Shown piece after piece: positions 21,961 to 33,245 of a stretch of DNA of 64,000 bases (position 1 is the first letter of the stretch; each line of letters begins with the position of its first letter). Made by a program: the position numbers and the translations under genes. Under the pieces are notes generated by a model, which made no database searches, was not told the origin of the DNA, and saw only the letters and a list, made by a program, of their open reading frames with translations. This DNA is from Chloranthus sessilifolius (taxonomy: Eukaryota; Streptophyta; Magnoliopsida; Chloranthales; Chloranthaceae). The stretch spans positions 10,065,366-10,129,365 of the forward strand of contig CM037587.1 in the NCBI GenBank assembly GCA_021018995.1, read 5' to 3'.

Positions 21961-22728
21961 ATGGCGATAGAAAGTAGGAAAAGAGAATTAGAGATTACAA
22001 AATTTTGAAATTAAAACCAAAATAATAAAACTTAAACCTCCAGAGGCTTGAATGATCCAGGTCATTTGATTGATAGAAGACTAGAAACTTGCTTCACTCT
22101 TCAATCCCGATCCTTGAATTTATCTTTAATCTTTCCCTTTGACTCTTTAAAGTTTGCTTAGTGCTTACACACTAACACTACTACTAATAAAATTAATTAC
22201 AAGTATTATAATGGAGATTAAAGAGGAAGCATAAGGCAAACAAGTTGTGTAAGAGGTATAGAACCCAAACCACCCTTTTATAAGGGCAATGGGACCACAA
22301 AAAAATAAATAAATAAAAATAAAGTGTTCCAACGGTCATAAATATGACCATTGGAGCCTAATGCGATCGCACACTGAGTATGGGATCGCATAAGCCAATA
22401 TGACTTAAGCGATCACATATGACAACATTGGTCCCACGTGATTTTTAAGTCATTTTATTGGGATCTATGCCACATGGAATACAAAACTGACGCCCCAATT
22501 GCACACCCATGGTGTCAAGATCAATCGTGTGAAAGATTGGGTTGAAAATCGATCTCCATTGTCCAATTGAATGCAATAAATAGATTTACAGTGTAGGTGC
22601 TCATGCCCTCAATAATTGGGTAAACGCGAACAATGTTACCCTAAGAATATCACTAATGGGAAGTAGTCAAAAATAGCTGTTGGAGGATGACATGATAAAT
22701 TTGACCCCTTAGATTTTAGGCTTTAAAT
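21961..22728. other. Noncoding flank of the hAT fragment
   Basis: No gene is visible. At 22430-22580 there is one diverged copy of the 90-bp unit family. The minus-strand upstream region of the BED fragment may extend to about 22300, where sequence such as ACCCTTTTATAAGGG occurs. Confidence 0.35.
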
Positions 22729-22990
22729 CTTGAGAGCTCCAATGGAGGATGCCAAAAATAGCCATTTGGAGCAAAGAAATGAGCAAAGGGAGATATATTT
22801 TAGATAAAGTATAATATATTTGAATTTGAAGCTTTGAATTTTCGGTAGCCAATATTGACTACCCTATTCCACGTGAAATAGGGTACTGCATTAGTGAGCA
22901 ATCAGGCGTCAAAAGATCGCATTGGAGGCTAGTCATGCATTGGAGGCTAGTGATACGGATTTGACACCTCCATTGGAGATGCTCTAATAC
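22729..22990. mobile_element. Possible MITE with AGCTCCAATGGAGG / CCTCCATTGGAG ends
   Basis: The left end GAGAGCTCCAATGGAGG and the right end CACCTCCATTGGAGATGCTC are inverted relative to each other, and GAGCATCTCCAA-like ends are familiar in plant MITEs. I could not settle a target duplication. The interior has no coding potential. Confidence 0.4.
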
Positions 22991-23183
22991 CATTTATTTG
23001 CTTTGGCTAGTAAAGAGAGGAAAATTTTTTGTAGAGCCGGGAATCAAATGGAGAGTAAGGATTTCTACCATCTACCTCTCTCAAACCCAACTAAAGAAAG
23101 AAAATTGGTGCCCCTTAAATTGGCTATGTATGCTCAGCTCGAAGGCTCGACTCAAATCAGCATAAAAAAAAGGAGTTGTTAGG

Positions 23184-23408
23184 CTGTGTTTGGGTTAGCT
23201 CTTTTGGGGCAAAGAGCAACTCTTTCACTTTTTAGCTCCAACAGAGAACTACTTTTACATTTGGTAACATAGCTCTTTGCTGGTGAGGAGCTGTTTTAAG
23301 TGATAAAATTGCTCTATGCCTGCTCTATCTCAAAGCATATTTTATCTGCTCTGACAGAGAGCATGCAAAGAGCTGCTTCTACTCTTATAAGAGCTAACCC
23401 AAATACAG
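23184..23408. mobile_element. MITE with 20-bp terminal inverted repeats
   Basis: The left end CTGTGTTTGGGTTAGCTCTT at 23184 and the reverse complement of the right end, CTGTATTTGGGTTAGCTCTT at 23408, differ by one base. The interior is 225 bp and noncoding. Flanks read TTAGG on the left and TAAGG on the right, so the target duplication is not clean. The TTTGGGTTAGCT end and AT-type flank suggest a PIF/Harbinger (Tourist-like) or hAT MITE. Confidence 0.7.
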
Positions 23409-24794
23409 TAAGGCCTCGTTCGAGAGCCAAGAAAATGCATTTTCTTGAGAATTTTCAGCAGGAAATGGGTTTTTGGGCATTTTTTGAGCTTTGTTTGTGT
23501 TCGAGAGTTTTCTTAGTTTGTGTGTTTTCAGAGAACTTTCTTCAGCAAGCGACATTTAGTTTCCTGAGCTTTTCTCTAAGGAAACCTCATTTTCTGAGGT
23601 GGTTGAGTATACTACACAATGAAACACTTACAGGATATTCATTCTTACCATTAAGAGGAGAAGTGTTACTACCACACCTCTTTAAACAAGTGTTACTGCC
23701 ACACCTTTTTAGTTACTGCCACGCCACTCAACAATGAAGACATTGTTGACTGATTTGAATCATATGATGTAGAACGTTTTTCATCCCAAGATTTCACACA
23801 ACAGATCTTTAGATCACATGCCTACCATCAAAGAGTCAAATTTTGGTTCCATGTGGCACACATCCCAAATCATAAACATGAGCCACTTTTGATGGTACTC
23901 TATGATCACGTTCATTTTTTGAGAAGTGTGTCTCTTGAAATCAACATTTGACTGTCTGATACAAGATGCATGATCTCAAGATCTCTTTATGCATGATTTG
24001 GTTGGTAAAGGCTCAACATCGTCTGATTGACACTAGTCAGCATTATTTTCTTTATTTAAATGTAGTGTCATAGTTACCAAATTCGCCGATTTATTTTTAG
24101 AAACATTTTAATCGCCATTTTCTGAAAAACTGTTCTTTCACGATTAAAATGCATTTTATTAAAACAAAAGCGATTACTTGAAAATTGTGAGTTTTGTGTT
24201 TTAAACGCATTTTTTCTCGATAAGGACTGGGTTAAGGTTTCATTAACGGGTTGCGTTGATCCTTCAAATTATTTATTTATTTTTTAATTTTTTTCTGTCA
24301 TCAATTTTTTTCCTAATTTCTAACTTGGTAACTATGTCTGGCCCTATGTTGACTCCTATTTCTTTCATTTATATTGAATTTTTATAATAAGGTTCACAAT
24401 CGTGCATAGACAGTATTCCATGGGTAGGGCTGTCATTTGATAGAGCGACCCAATATTTTATCGGGTCGAGCATCATGAATGAGATATCCAACTCAGGTCG
24501 ACTAAGAGGTTGGGTCGGGTCGGTTCTGGCCGATTTTCATGCTAAACCGAAACCGAACCGATAACTATCGATTTCTAGTTTCTCAAACCGAAATCTAACG
24601 GATAACTATCGGTTTTCAAGTAAGTCCCCGTCGGTGTATACGTTTAAGAAAACATTTCGAGAATCTGACCGACCAAAATGTTAAACACATTACCGATTTA
24701 AAGCATATAAATTTTGACAATCATCCAATCAATATAACCGCTTTGATGAAAGTCATAAATACGTGCGGCTATAGAGCGTAGAAGTACACGAATT
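23409..24794. other. Noncoding repeats
   Basis: No gene is supported; the frame at about 23300-23737 has no recognisable domain. A diverged 90-bp-type unit lies at about 23930-24040. At 24430-24560 a TAGGGCTGTCA start and GGGTCGGGTCGG-type repeats suggest a degraded nonautonomous hAT-like element. Confidence 0.35.
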
Positions 24795-24917
24795 TAGGGC
24801 TGCAATAGAGCCGAACCAGCTCAACAACTCTGCTCGGCTTGGCCCGAAAAATAAGAGCTTTTCTCTTTAGAGCTCGGCTCGAGAGCCGAGCTGAGCCAGC
24901 CAGTTTGTAGCTCGAAT

Positions 24918-24999
24918 GAAACAATGGGTTAGCTGCTGTTGGGCTATATAATATTATATATATATATATATAGCCCAACAGCAGCTAACCCATTGTTTC
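24918..24999. repeat. Perfect hairpin, 33-bp arms, inside the hAT 5' end
   Basis: Positions 24918-24950 and 24967-24999 are exact reverse complements (GAAACAATGGGTTAGC.. paired with ..CCCATTGTTTC), with a 16-bp AT loop. It lies about 120 bp inside the left terminus. Confidence 0.9.
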
Positions 25000-25848
25000 T
25001 CTCAACTCTCAAGTTCTCACACAGACAACATACCACTGCTTTGCAAGTCTCCATCTTCTCTCTTGCATCCATCTTCTTCACTCTCTCATCTTCTCAACTC
25101 TCACATTGCTTGGCTGCCTCTTGCAACTCTCCATCTTCTTGCAACTCTCATCTTCTTCTCATACGGGCATACGGCTGCTAGGGCTGCAACTGAAGCGGCT
25201 GCCTCCTGCAACTCTCCATCTTCTTATCATACTGTTGCCTCTACCTCTGGTCCTCTACGGCTGCTAGGGCTGCAACTCAACTCCATCTTCTTCACTCTTG
25301 CTGAAGCTCTCTCAAGTTCTCACGCATACCAGCAATCGGATCGTACAACTCAATCGGAAGGGAGATCGCCGGATCGACAATCACCATCGACCCATTGGTA
25401 TCGCTTCCTTTATTTATTTTAGAATAAGGGCATAATATTTCTTCATAATATTAAAATTATGGCTTATTTAAATTAGGATTCTTGCATAATATTTAAATTT
25501 TAATTTGAATTTTTTTTAGAAATTATGGCTGATTTAAATTAGGATTCTTGCATAATACTTAAATTAGGGCTGATTTGAATTTTTTTTAGAAATTAAGGCT
25601 GATTCAATTAGGATTTTTGCATAATATTTTTTCAAATTAGGGCTAATTTAAAAAAAAATTGAAATTAGGGCTGCAACAAATTAGGGCTTTTTGCATAATA
25701 TTTTATCAAATTAGGGCTAATTTTAAAATAATAATAATAAATTAGGGTTGTTTTAAATTAGGATTTTTTATTTTAAATTAACGCTATTTTAAATACTTTT
25801 AATTAGATTGTTTTAAATTAAGGTTTTTTTAATTATTATTTTTAAATC
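25000..25848 (+). other. hAT 5' leader: CT-rich exon-like part and AT-rich intron-like part
   Basis: Positions 25000-25396 are CT-rich with duplicated GGCTGCTAGGGCTGCAACT modules (about 25172 and 25260) and CAACTCTCCATCTTCTT repeats. From a GGTATCG donor-like site at about 25397 the sequence becomes AT-rich with AAATTAGGGCTGATTT repeats up to the start codon. This looks like an untranslated exon followed by an intron. Confidence 0.45.
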
Positions 25849-27945
25849 ATGGAAAAAAGTCAAATCTTAGACCCTAACATGTCTGACAAGGAGACCTCCC
25901 AATCATTGATGCCTCCTCCTCGACCTCCTTGTCCATGCCCCTTACCCTCCCCTAGTCCATCTTCTTCTCTTGCCTCCGATTCCACTTCTTCATCTAGTTT
26001 TATCATGGATGTGGATGCGGATGCAAATACGGATGGGAATGCTCTAGATGAACCAGACCCCAAACGTAGGTGTGTAACTTCATCCGTCTGTGATAGTTTT
26101 GAAAAAATAATTATAGATGAAGTTCAAAAGGGAATATGTATTTATTGTAAAAAAATATACAAACTTCAAAAATCAAGTGGAACTACTACCCTAAAACGAC
26201 ACATTGAAGCTTGCCCAAGCAATCCAAAGCGTAAAAAAGCACAACAAGTTATATCTTTTCCTAGTATTAATGATATACCCGAAAGGTTAAAGTTTACCCA
26301 AGAACAAGCGAGAGAATTTCTTGCAAGAATGATAGTCTTGCATGAATATCCATTTAATATTGTTTCTCGTATAGGTTTTATTGCTTTTTGTCAATATATG
26401 CAACATTTATTTAAAATGGTGTCACATACAACAATAAAGAAAGATTGTATAGCATTACATAAAAAAGAACAAGGTAAACTAATGAACTTATTTGAACAAT
26501 CTACTTCTAGGATTAGTCTAACATCTGATATATGGACTTCCAACCAAGATCTTGGTTATCTAGCTATTACTGCACATTTTATCCAACTCCAATTGGAGCA
26601 TGCAAAAACAAATTATTAATTTTTGTGTAATTCCTTCACCCCACACATAGATTAATATTGCTGATCATATTATAGTTTGTCTTATAAAATAGAAAATTCA
26701 AAATAAAATAGCATGTATTACTCTAGATAATGCTGGAAATAATAATACTGCTCAAGAGTCAATTAAAACTCACTTACTTCGAAAAGAATTTCTTCCATTG
26801 AGTGGTGAATTATTCCATGTTCGTTGTTCTGCTTATATTTTAAATCTTATTGTGGAAAAAGGATTAAAAATTATTAAACCAACTATTGACAATATTCGAG
26901 AGAGTGTAAAATTCGTAAAATCATCACTATCTCGAAAACAAAAATTTGAAGAGGTTATTAATCTTTTAGGGATACCAAATAAAAAAGGATTATGTTTAGA
27001 TGTAAGTATGCGATGGAACTCTACGTACCTTATATTAGAATCTGCCTTGAAATTTAAAGAAGTTTTCCAATCTTTTAATTTGTATTAATCAAGTTACGAT
27101 ATAAAAATTTTAGATGATGAATGGTCTAATGCAAAAATAATTTACGAATTTTTAAAGAAATTTTATGAGTTTACTAAACTAATAAGTGGAGGTAAATATC
27201 TAACGTCTTGTTTATTTTTAAGTGAAGTAGTTAAAATTAAAAGTGATTTGAATGAAAAAAAATATGATGATAATGAATTTTGTAGATCTATTGCTATAAG
27301 TATGCAAGATAAATTTGATAAATATTGGGCGGCTTGTCCTACGGTTCTATAATTTGCCGTGATTTTTTATCCTCAATTGAAGGTTGACTTTTTAGAATAT
27401 GCGATAGAAGAACTATATGGAGAACAAGGGAGGGTACGTATAACTAAGTTGATGGAATTTGTTAGAAATCTTTATGAAGAGTATGCCGTTAAATATTGTA
27501 AGTCTAATGGGATAAATGAGGGTAATATAATTTCTTAGAGTGTTAGTGTTACAAAATCTAATGTTGGGGGGGATAAATACTTAAAGTGGAAACAACAAAG
27601 AAATAAAACTAACACATATATTAATAATGTAAAATCGGAGTTAGATATTTATTTAGAAGAGCTACAAGTCCCTCGGTGTAAAGATTTTGATGTTTTGTGT
27701 TGATGGAAAGCTAATTCCACCACATGACCAATTTTGTCAACAATGGTTCGTGATATTTTAGCAATTCCTGCAACAACAGTTGCTTCAAAGTCTGCTTTTA
27801 GTACAAGAGGTAGGGTAGTTGATCAATTAGGAGTAGTTTACTTCGAGAGGCTGTAGAACTTTTAATTTGTACACAGGATTGGATTCGTTCTGAGTTGGGC
27901 ATTGACTTGCCAATAGTGACAGATCCAGAAATTGAGACAATATGA
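25849..27945 (+). pseudogene. hAT transposase, BED-finger (RICESLEEPER/Ac-like), inactivated
   Basis: From the ATG at 25849: a proline/serine-rich acidic N-terminus, a nuclear-signal-like PDPKRR, a BED finger at about residues 85-125 (CIYC, then LKRHIEAC), SFPSINDIPERLKF, and the catalytic-core opening SDIWTSNQDLGYLAITAHF. A frameshift near 26605 (A-run) moves reading to the frame with ITLDNAGNNN, which keeps the second catalytic Asp. Nonsense codons follow, including TAA 27085. The C-terminal dimerisation block reads PILSTMVRDILAIP and SKSAFSTRGRV. Most relatives have Glu in SESAFS, thought to include the third catalytic acid, and here it is Lys. A second shift near 27850 leads to a TGA at 27943. 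It is not functional. Confidence 0.85.
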
Positions 27946-28948
27946 GAAATTAGTTGGTTATGAAAACTAATATATTATTATTTTTTAAAATTATTTTTCA
28001 AGTTTTTTTATTAGAGAAGTGTGTATAAAATATATTTTTTTTTCTAAAATTTTATTTATAGTTTCTATGCATTGATAAGGCTGGCTTAATGGAATAGTTA
28101 TATGTATTGTCTTACCATTCACCAATTAAATATGCAAGAGAAAAGTGAAATAATTGAGATATCAATCCGTTATGCATAGCTCTTAAATTGAAGTGATTCT
28201 CAATATCACCCCCGTTTGAGAGCAAACAGAGATGACTAGTGAGTCAGATCAAACTAGTGAAGCCATTTTTATCCTTTTATATTTTAAAAAATAATTAGTA
28301 TTTTCATCTATCAGACTATCATATTTTTCATCTTAACTTATATATTTTATCAAGGGAATACAATAGTTATCAAACATATTTCAAGAGCTCAAATTATTAT
28401 TATAAAAATATATATTATTTTTCGTAAATTTTTTAAAAAATTATGCACTCAACCTACTTTACTCAATCAATCTGATTTCATCAATATTCATCATACTACA
28501 TGGGTTTGAGAAAAATCTCGAATTCACTGCTCATTGCTTCGCAATCAAATTAACCAATAAGGAGCTGGACAACAAGGAGATACAAATCAAATGATAAGTG
28601 CAATTCAAAAGGATATCTACTAAAAGGTACACAGTTTTTATTTTGAGTTCAACTTCACATATATATCATTTATTTATTTCATATGTTGCGTACTTATGTT
28701 TAATCATTCTTAAATCTTTTATAGAATGAATATTTAATTGAGTAAAAGTTTTAAAAAGTACTAGGACGAAATTTTTTATAATAGAACATACTTTGCTCGA
28801 AGCTCGGCTTGAGCTTGGAAAGTCGAGTTAGAACTTGAAATTTTTAAGCTCGAAGTGCCTAGAGCCGTTCTCAGCTCGACTCGTATAAGGTAGAGCCGAG
28901 CTAGAGCTGACCCGAGCTCGGGCTCGGCCCGACTCGGTTGTAGCCCTA

Positions 28949-30996
28949 TACACAATGCACTTTCTTGAGAAAGTGTAGAACACAAAAAATTGTGAACTTT
29001 CCTAAGAAAGTGAGTTTATGAGTAACTCAAGAATAATCACTCAAAAAATAACTTTTTTCAAAAAAATAGATTTTTGGGCAGAAACTAATGTGAGTAATAT
29101 AGAGAGTGAGTAATATAGAGACTGCTCAAGAAGTATTTTATTTTTATATGTATGGTTAAACATAATAATGTAGGAAAAAAAATGTTAAACTAAAATATAT
29201 TTAACTTTTGAAAATCTACATATAGTAACTATTTAGATATATATATATATATAAATACTTTAAAAGCAATTATCATTTTATCATTTTTATAACGGTTTAC
29301 ATTTCATTCGTTCCCTATTCATGAGCCCGGAGAGCAGCTACTTTGCGTGTAAGAAAATCAAAGGTTGGTTAGACATTAGTTAGACATGTATCCCGTCCAC
29401 CTCTCTCAACCCGTATTGGTATCAACACTGGGTGATGGCCTTTTTTATAACTTGCACATGAGAAGTTAGCCCTTGCACATGATTTAAAAGAAAGACAATA
29501 TATTCGGGACTGGGGTATGTGCAAGCAGCATCTAAGGTGTCTAATTTGAAGTCCACAAATCTAAAGATCTTTTGCTAAAAAGTTCAGGTCGGGCAGGTCA
29601 GTTATCAAGCCGACCCAACCCATTCCTTCTCTTGTTCTTCGTTTGGTATTAGGGTCACTTTTTGGGATGTGTACCAAATGAAATCATCATGTGAGCCACT
29701 TGATAGATGTGCCTTGATGTGAAAACTTTGGGGTGCAAAAGATTGAGATGAAAAATGAGTTTGACTTCCCCATCAAGAAGCGAGAGACTTGAGTTTGAAT
29801 TCCCCCTTGAGGCCACCCTAGGGATTTATATCCCATGCTGACCTAGCATGTGCTAATTTGGGCACACGCATGCCCCTCGGATTAATCAGCATGCTTTAAG
29901 AATTTGGGATACCAAGGTATATATAATTAAAAAAAGCCCATTATCTCACTGCATCTTGCGGCTAAGAAACATTTCATTCTAAAAAGGACCCAACTCTCCT
30001 TAACCGTCATTTAAACACCGAAATAGTGTTTAAATGATATTATTCCATCAGTGGTTTAAGATGCGACACCGTTAAAGTGATAGGTCATAGATTGAAATGT
30101 AACATGCTCAAAATTGGTGTTTTAGGGAAATTTAAACCATCCGATCTGGGGATTATACTATCCACCATTGTTTTTAGTTTTCACGACTGATATTAAAGTT
30201 CATTAATTGGATGATTCACATCCACTTACAGGCACGTTTCTTTAGGCTGAGAAATGTTCCAATGATAGATTGCCACTTGAACAATTTAGACTGATCACAT
30301 ATGTGCCCCCCACATGACATAATGATAAATCACACATCAATGGTGTGAGATAAAAAATATAATTTTAATGGTGTAAGATCATTTAAACACCATTTTAGTG
30401 TTTAAATGCCGGTAAGGTGCTATTATCCCATTTTAAAATGGAGTACAACTCTATGGAGTGTTGCTCCCTTCAGCAACCTAAATTTGAAACAAAAAACTTC
30501 ATAATTTAACCAACGCACTCCATATTTTGCATTTCTAATCTCATAATTTAACCATCACACTCGATATTATACAAACCTAACCTCATAATTTAACCACCAC
30601 ACTATGGCTTTAACCAAGCTGACCACAAATAGATGGAACAAGGCAACCACCAGATTCACCTAGCCGGCAGTTGATTGCAAGTACTAGCATATGATCAAAC
30701 TCTGCCGTTCGCCATTGATCTGAGTTTTCATCTCACACCTGAAAGGGAAAAAAGAAAAATGGATTATAACTGCCTCTCTATGGATTACAGCGCGACCCCA
30801 CTACTTGTAGGCCATGTGGCACATGCCTTGACCAATCCAAGACATCGAATCGAATAGCTCATGTTGGAAGTGGGACCTACCGTGTTGGAAGTGGGACCTA
30901 CCGTCTGGCATCCATTCTATCAATTCGAATACAGAGGGTTGTGCATATTTTTTTTGACAGTTCTCATATTAAAGTACAACGATTTGATGGTTTTAA
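28949..30996. other. Noncoding interval
   Basis: No gene is seen. Noted features are palindromic AAAGTG / CACTTT-rich sequence at 28960-29060, a stretch at about 29388-29440 that recurs at 37640-37690 (TATCCCGTCC..ATCAACACTGGG), and an exact 20-bp tandem duplication starting GTTGGAAGTGGG at about 30863 and 30883. Confidence 0.4.
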
Positions 30997-33245
30997 TGTC
31001 ACGACCCAGAATCCTTACCCGATATTTGGGTAAGGTCCCAGCCCCGGTTCTGGGATTATGTAAGTTTCTACACGTGTCATACCTTACGAGCCACCGTAAG
31101 GGCTCAACGTCTGCAGTCAAGACGGGTCTTAAGGACATTATAGCTTTGTCTCGAACTAAGGGGACATCGTGGTTACTATGCCGGCAACCTCATCTGGCTG
31201 GATGGTGGTTTATATTATGATATGGAGGTTAGGTGGTTATCTACACGTGGACCTCGCGTGGTAGGCTCGAGCAGCGATCCTGGCACAGATCGTTTAAATA
31301 AGATAAGATGCGAAGTACGTTGTGTAGGCGTATGGAGTAATTAATAAGACTTACGATATGTCACGTATGCTAAGTTGATGAGACAAATAGGAAAAGAGAT
31401 AAGAAAATAGAAGCATCATGCACTCTTCATGTTATATTAGTATATTTTTCAGTCTTGATTATGATAGTCTATGAATTATGGATAAGTTATTTCATTTATT
31501 TAAGATGTTGGTTATATTTTAAAAATGCACCGCAATTCAAGCGATTGCACACACGCACGAGTAAGTTATGGTGGATCGATTGTGCAACCGGCCGAAGTTT
31601 ACGAATTGAGTAAACTCACCCCTCCCAAAATCTAACGATTTGTGAAGATTACCTTATCCGTCCTTGATGATGATTTGAAACATTGATCCAGGAGATGGCT
31701 CATATAAACAAAGATGTCGGCTACCACCTTGAGGAGAGCGTAGATCCAGCAGATTTTTACCAGCATTGAGAACCCTTTTACTCTAGTTTTCATTAATTCT
31801 TGAGAGACTTGTTTTAGCCTTGATATAGTGTGAGTCTACATTTGAGACCGTTTTACCCTATCTGAAACTGATTTTGATTTGATATCCTAGATGCATGGTT
31901 AGGAATAAGTACTTCATTATTATTGTCTATGTTTTTTGTTATTAATTTATGAGTAAATTATTTTTAATGCTGTCTTAAATGTCTCAATCCATATGCTAAG
32001 TCAATTTATAGATTATGTGTATGTCCGCTTATTGCCTTAACCAGCATGCGGGGTCATAACACGGAATTCTAGGCCCTCGATATCGGGTAAGAAAGTGTTC
32101 CTTACCCGATATCGAGGGCCTAGAATTTCGTGAAAAGAAAACCCTAATTTTTTCTTAAATTTTGATAAATTTCGGGTCTTAAAAATATAGAAATTAGGCC
32201 CAAATTCGATAGGATCGTTTTTCCCAGATTTTCGTGAAATTCGGCCAAACTCTTCAACAGACACAGCCTCGGTATTTTGGCCATAACTTTTTATCCCGAA
32301 CTCGGATTGACGTGATTCTTACGGCATTGGAAAGAAGACAACGAGATCTATAACTTTGTATGAAATAGCAATTTCACGAATTTAATATTTTTAAGGTCAA
32401 AATTGAGCTGCAAGTCGGGATACATTTTAGATGATCCAAGGTTACACGGGTTTGACATTATTTTTTTAACTCTTTGACTACTTTATGCTAAACTTATCTC
32501 TAGACTTATAAATCGCTAAGATTAAATAAAATATATTAAATAGCTTGCATCGAATAACAATTTATAAGTTTAAGGGGTCAAATATTGACGTTTTTCAATA
32601 CTTACCATTCTATTACCTCCTCTAAGCCTCATACAATTCTTGAATTGACACATGCGCTCCTTTAAAATTTTAAAATATGTTGGATCGCTATACCAGTCAA
32701 TCACCAAATTTCATGAATATAATTAACTTTAATGAAGTATAGTTTCAACACTATTGTAAAATAAATATAGTTAAATATTTCTTATTTTCTGTTTTACTTT
32801 AATATTTCGTATGTTATGCTCTTTATTAATTTTCTTCAAAAATATGAAATGTTTAAGGTTTATGTTATAATTCATTCTTATATATGTTCACCATTATCGT
32901 ATGACATTCATCATATAGAAAATCACGATAGGGCATACGCATATAAGTTAAGAATAAAATATGACACATGACTTAAGCCTTCGTCACGGTGGGGTTTCTT
33001 TCACGGTCACGTGGAACTTGGAATGTAGGCATCCATGTACGGATGCAACCCCTCTATGGTAGTATGGGATACCACACGAAGTACATCTAGGTTACTACGG
33101 AACCCTTCCCTTGGAAAACGTGGTTTAGTGAAGCCTATCACACCGTGGCCTATTCTAACTAAGTTTTAAGAAGAAAATAAGAAAAGAATATGTTAAGACA
33201 CATATATATTAAGAAAGTGGGGACTTAAGCCCACTTAAGGATTAT
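30997..33245 (+). mobile_element. 5' LTR-like region of an internally deleted chromovirus
   Basis: It starts TGTCACGACCCAG, a common start of plant Ty3/gypsy LTRs, preceded by TTTAA at 30992-30996. The same five bases follow the far end at 36432. Positions 32270-32370 match a block in the 59816 LTR (CATAACTTTTTATCCCGAAC..TTGGAAAGAAGACA). No gag, primer-binding site or 5' half of pol is found; the sequence joins pol abruptly at about 33246. This may be one long LTR or two LTR fragments joined near 32040. Confidence 0.55.
32065..32127. repeat. Perfect hairpin, 27-bp arms
   Basis: Positions 32065-32091 and 32101-32127 are exact reverse complements, containing GGCCCTCGATATCGGGTAAG, with a 9-bp loop. 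A shorter related hairpin, CCTTACCCGATAT.TTGGGTAAGG, is at about 31014-31040 close to the LTR start. Confidence 0.9.

Larger units (their letters stand above)
24795..28948 (+). mobile_element. hAT DNA transposon, 4.15 kb, degraded
   Basis: The left terminus TAGGGCTGCAA at 24795 pairs with the right terminus, whose reverse complement is TAGGGCTACAA, ending at 28948. Both are followed inwards by GAGCCGAGC / CTCGGCCC-type subterminal repeats. TAGGGCTGCAA is a typical plant hAT terminus. Flanks read TACACGAAT on the left and TACACAAT on the right, so the 8-bp duplication is imperfect. It carries the transposase at 25849-27945. Confidence 0.8.

Noticed and set aside
23300-23737. 145-codon frame possibly a host gene
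   Set aside because: It starts inside a MITE, crosses its end and has no recognisable domain.
29221-30660. Possible second MITE cluster
   Set aside because: Fragments match dispersed repeats elsewhere in the window, but no paired termini with a target duplication could be established.
30675-31220. Two frames of 60 and 119 codons around 30.7-31.2 kb
   Set aside because: They straddle a 20-bp duplication and the start of an LTR, with no homologous domain or codon bias.
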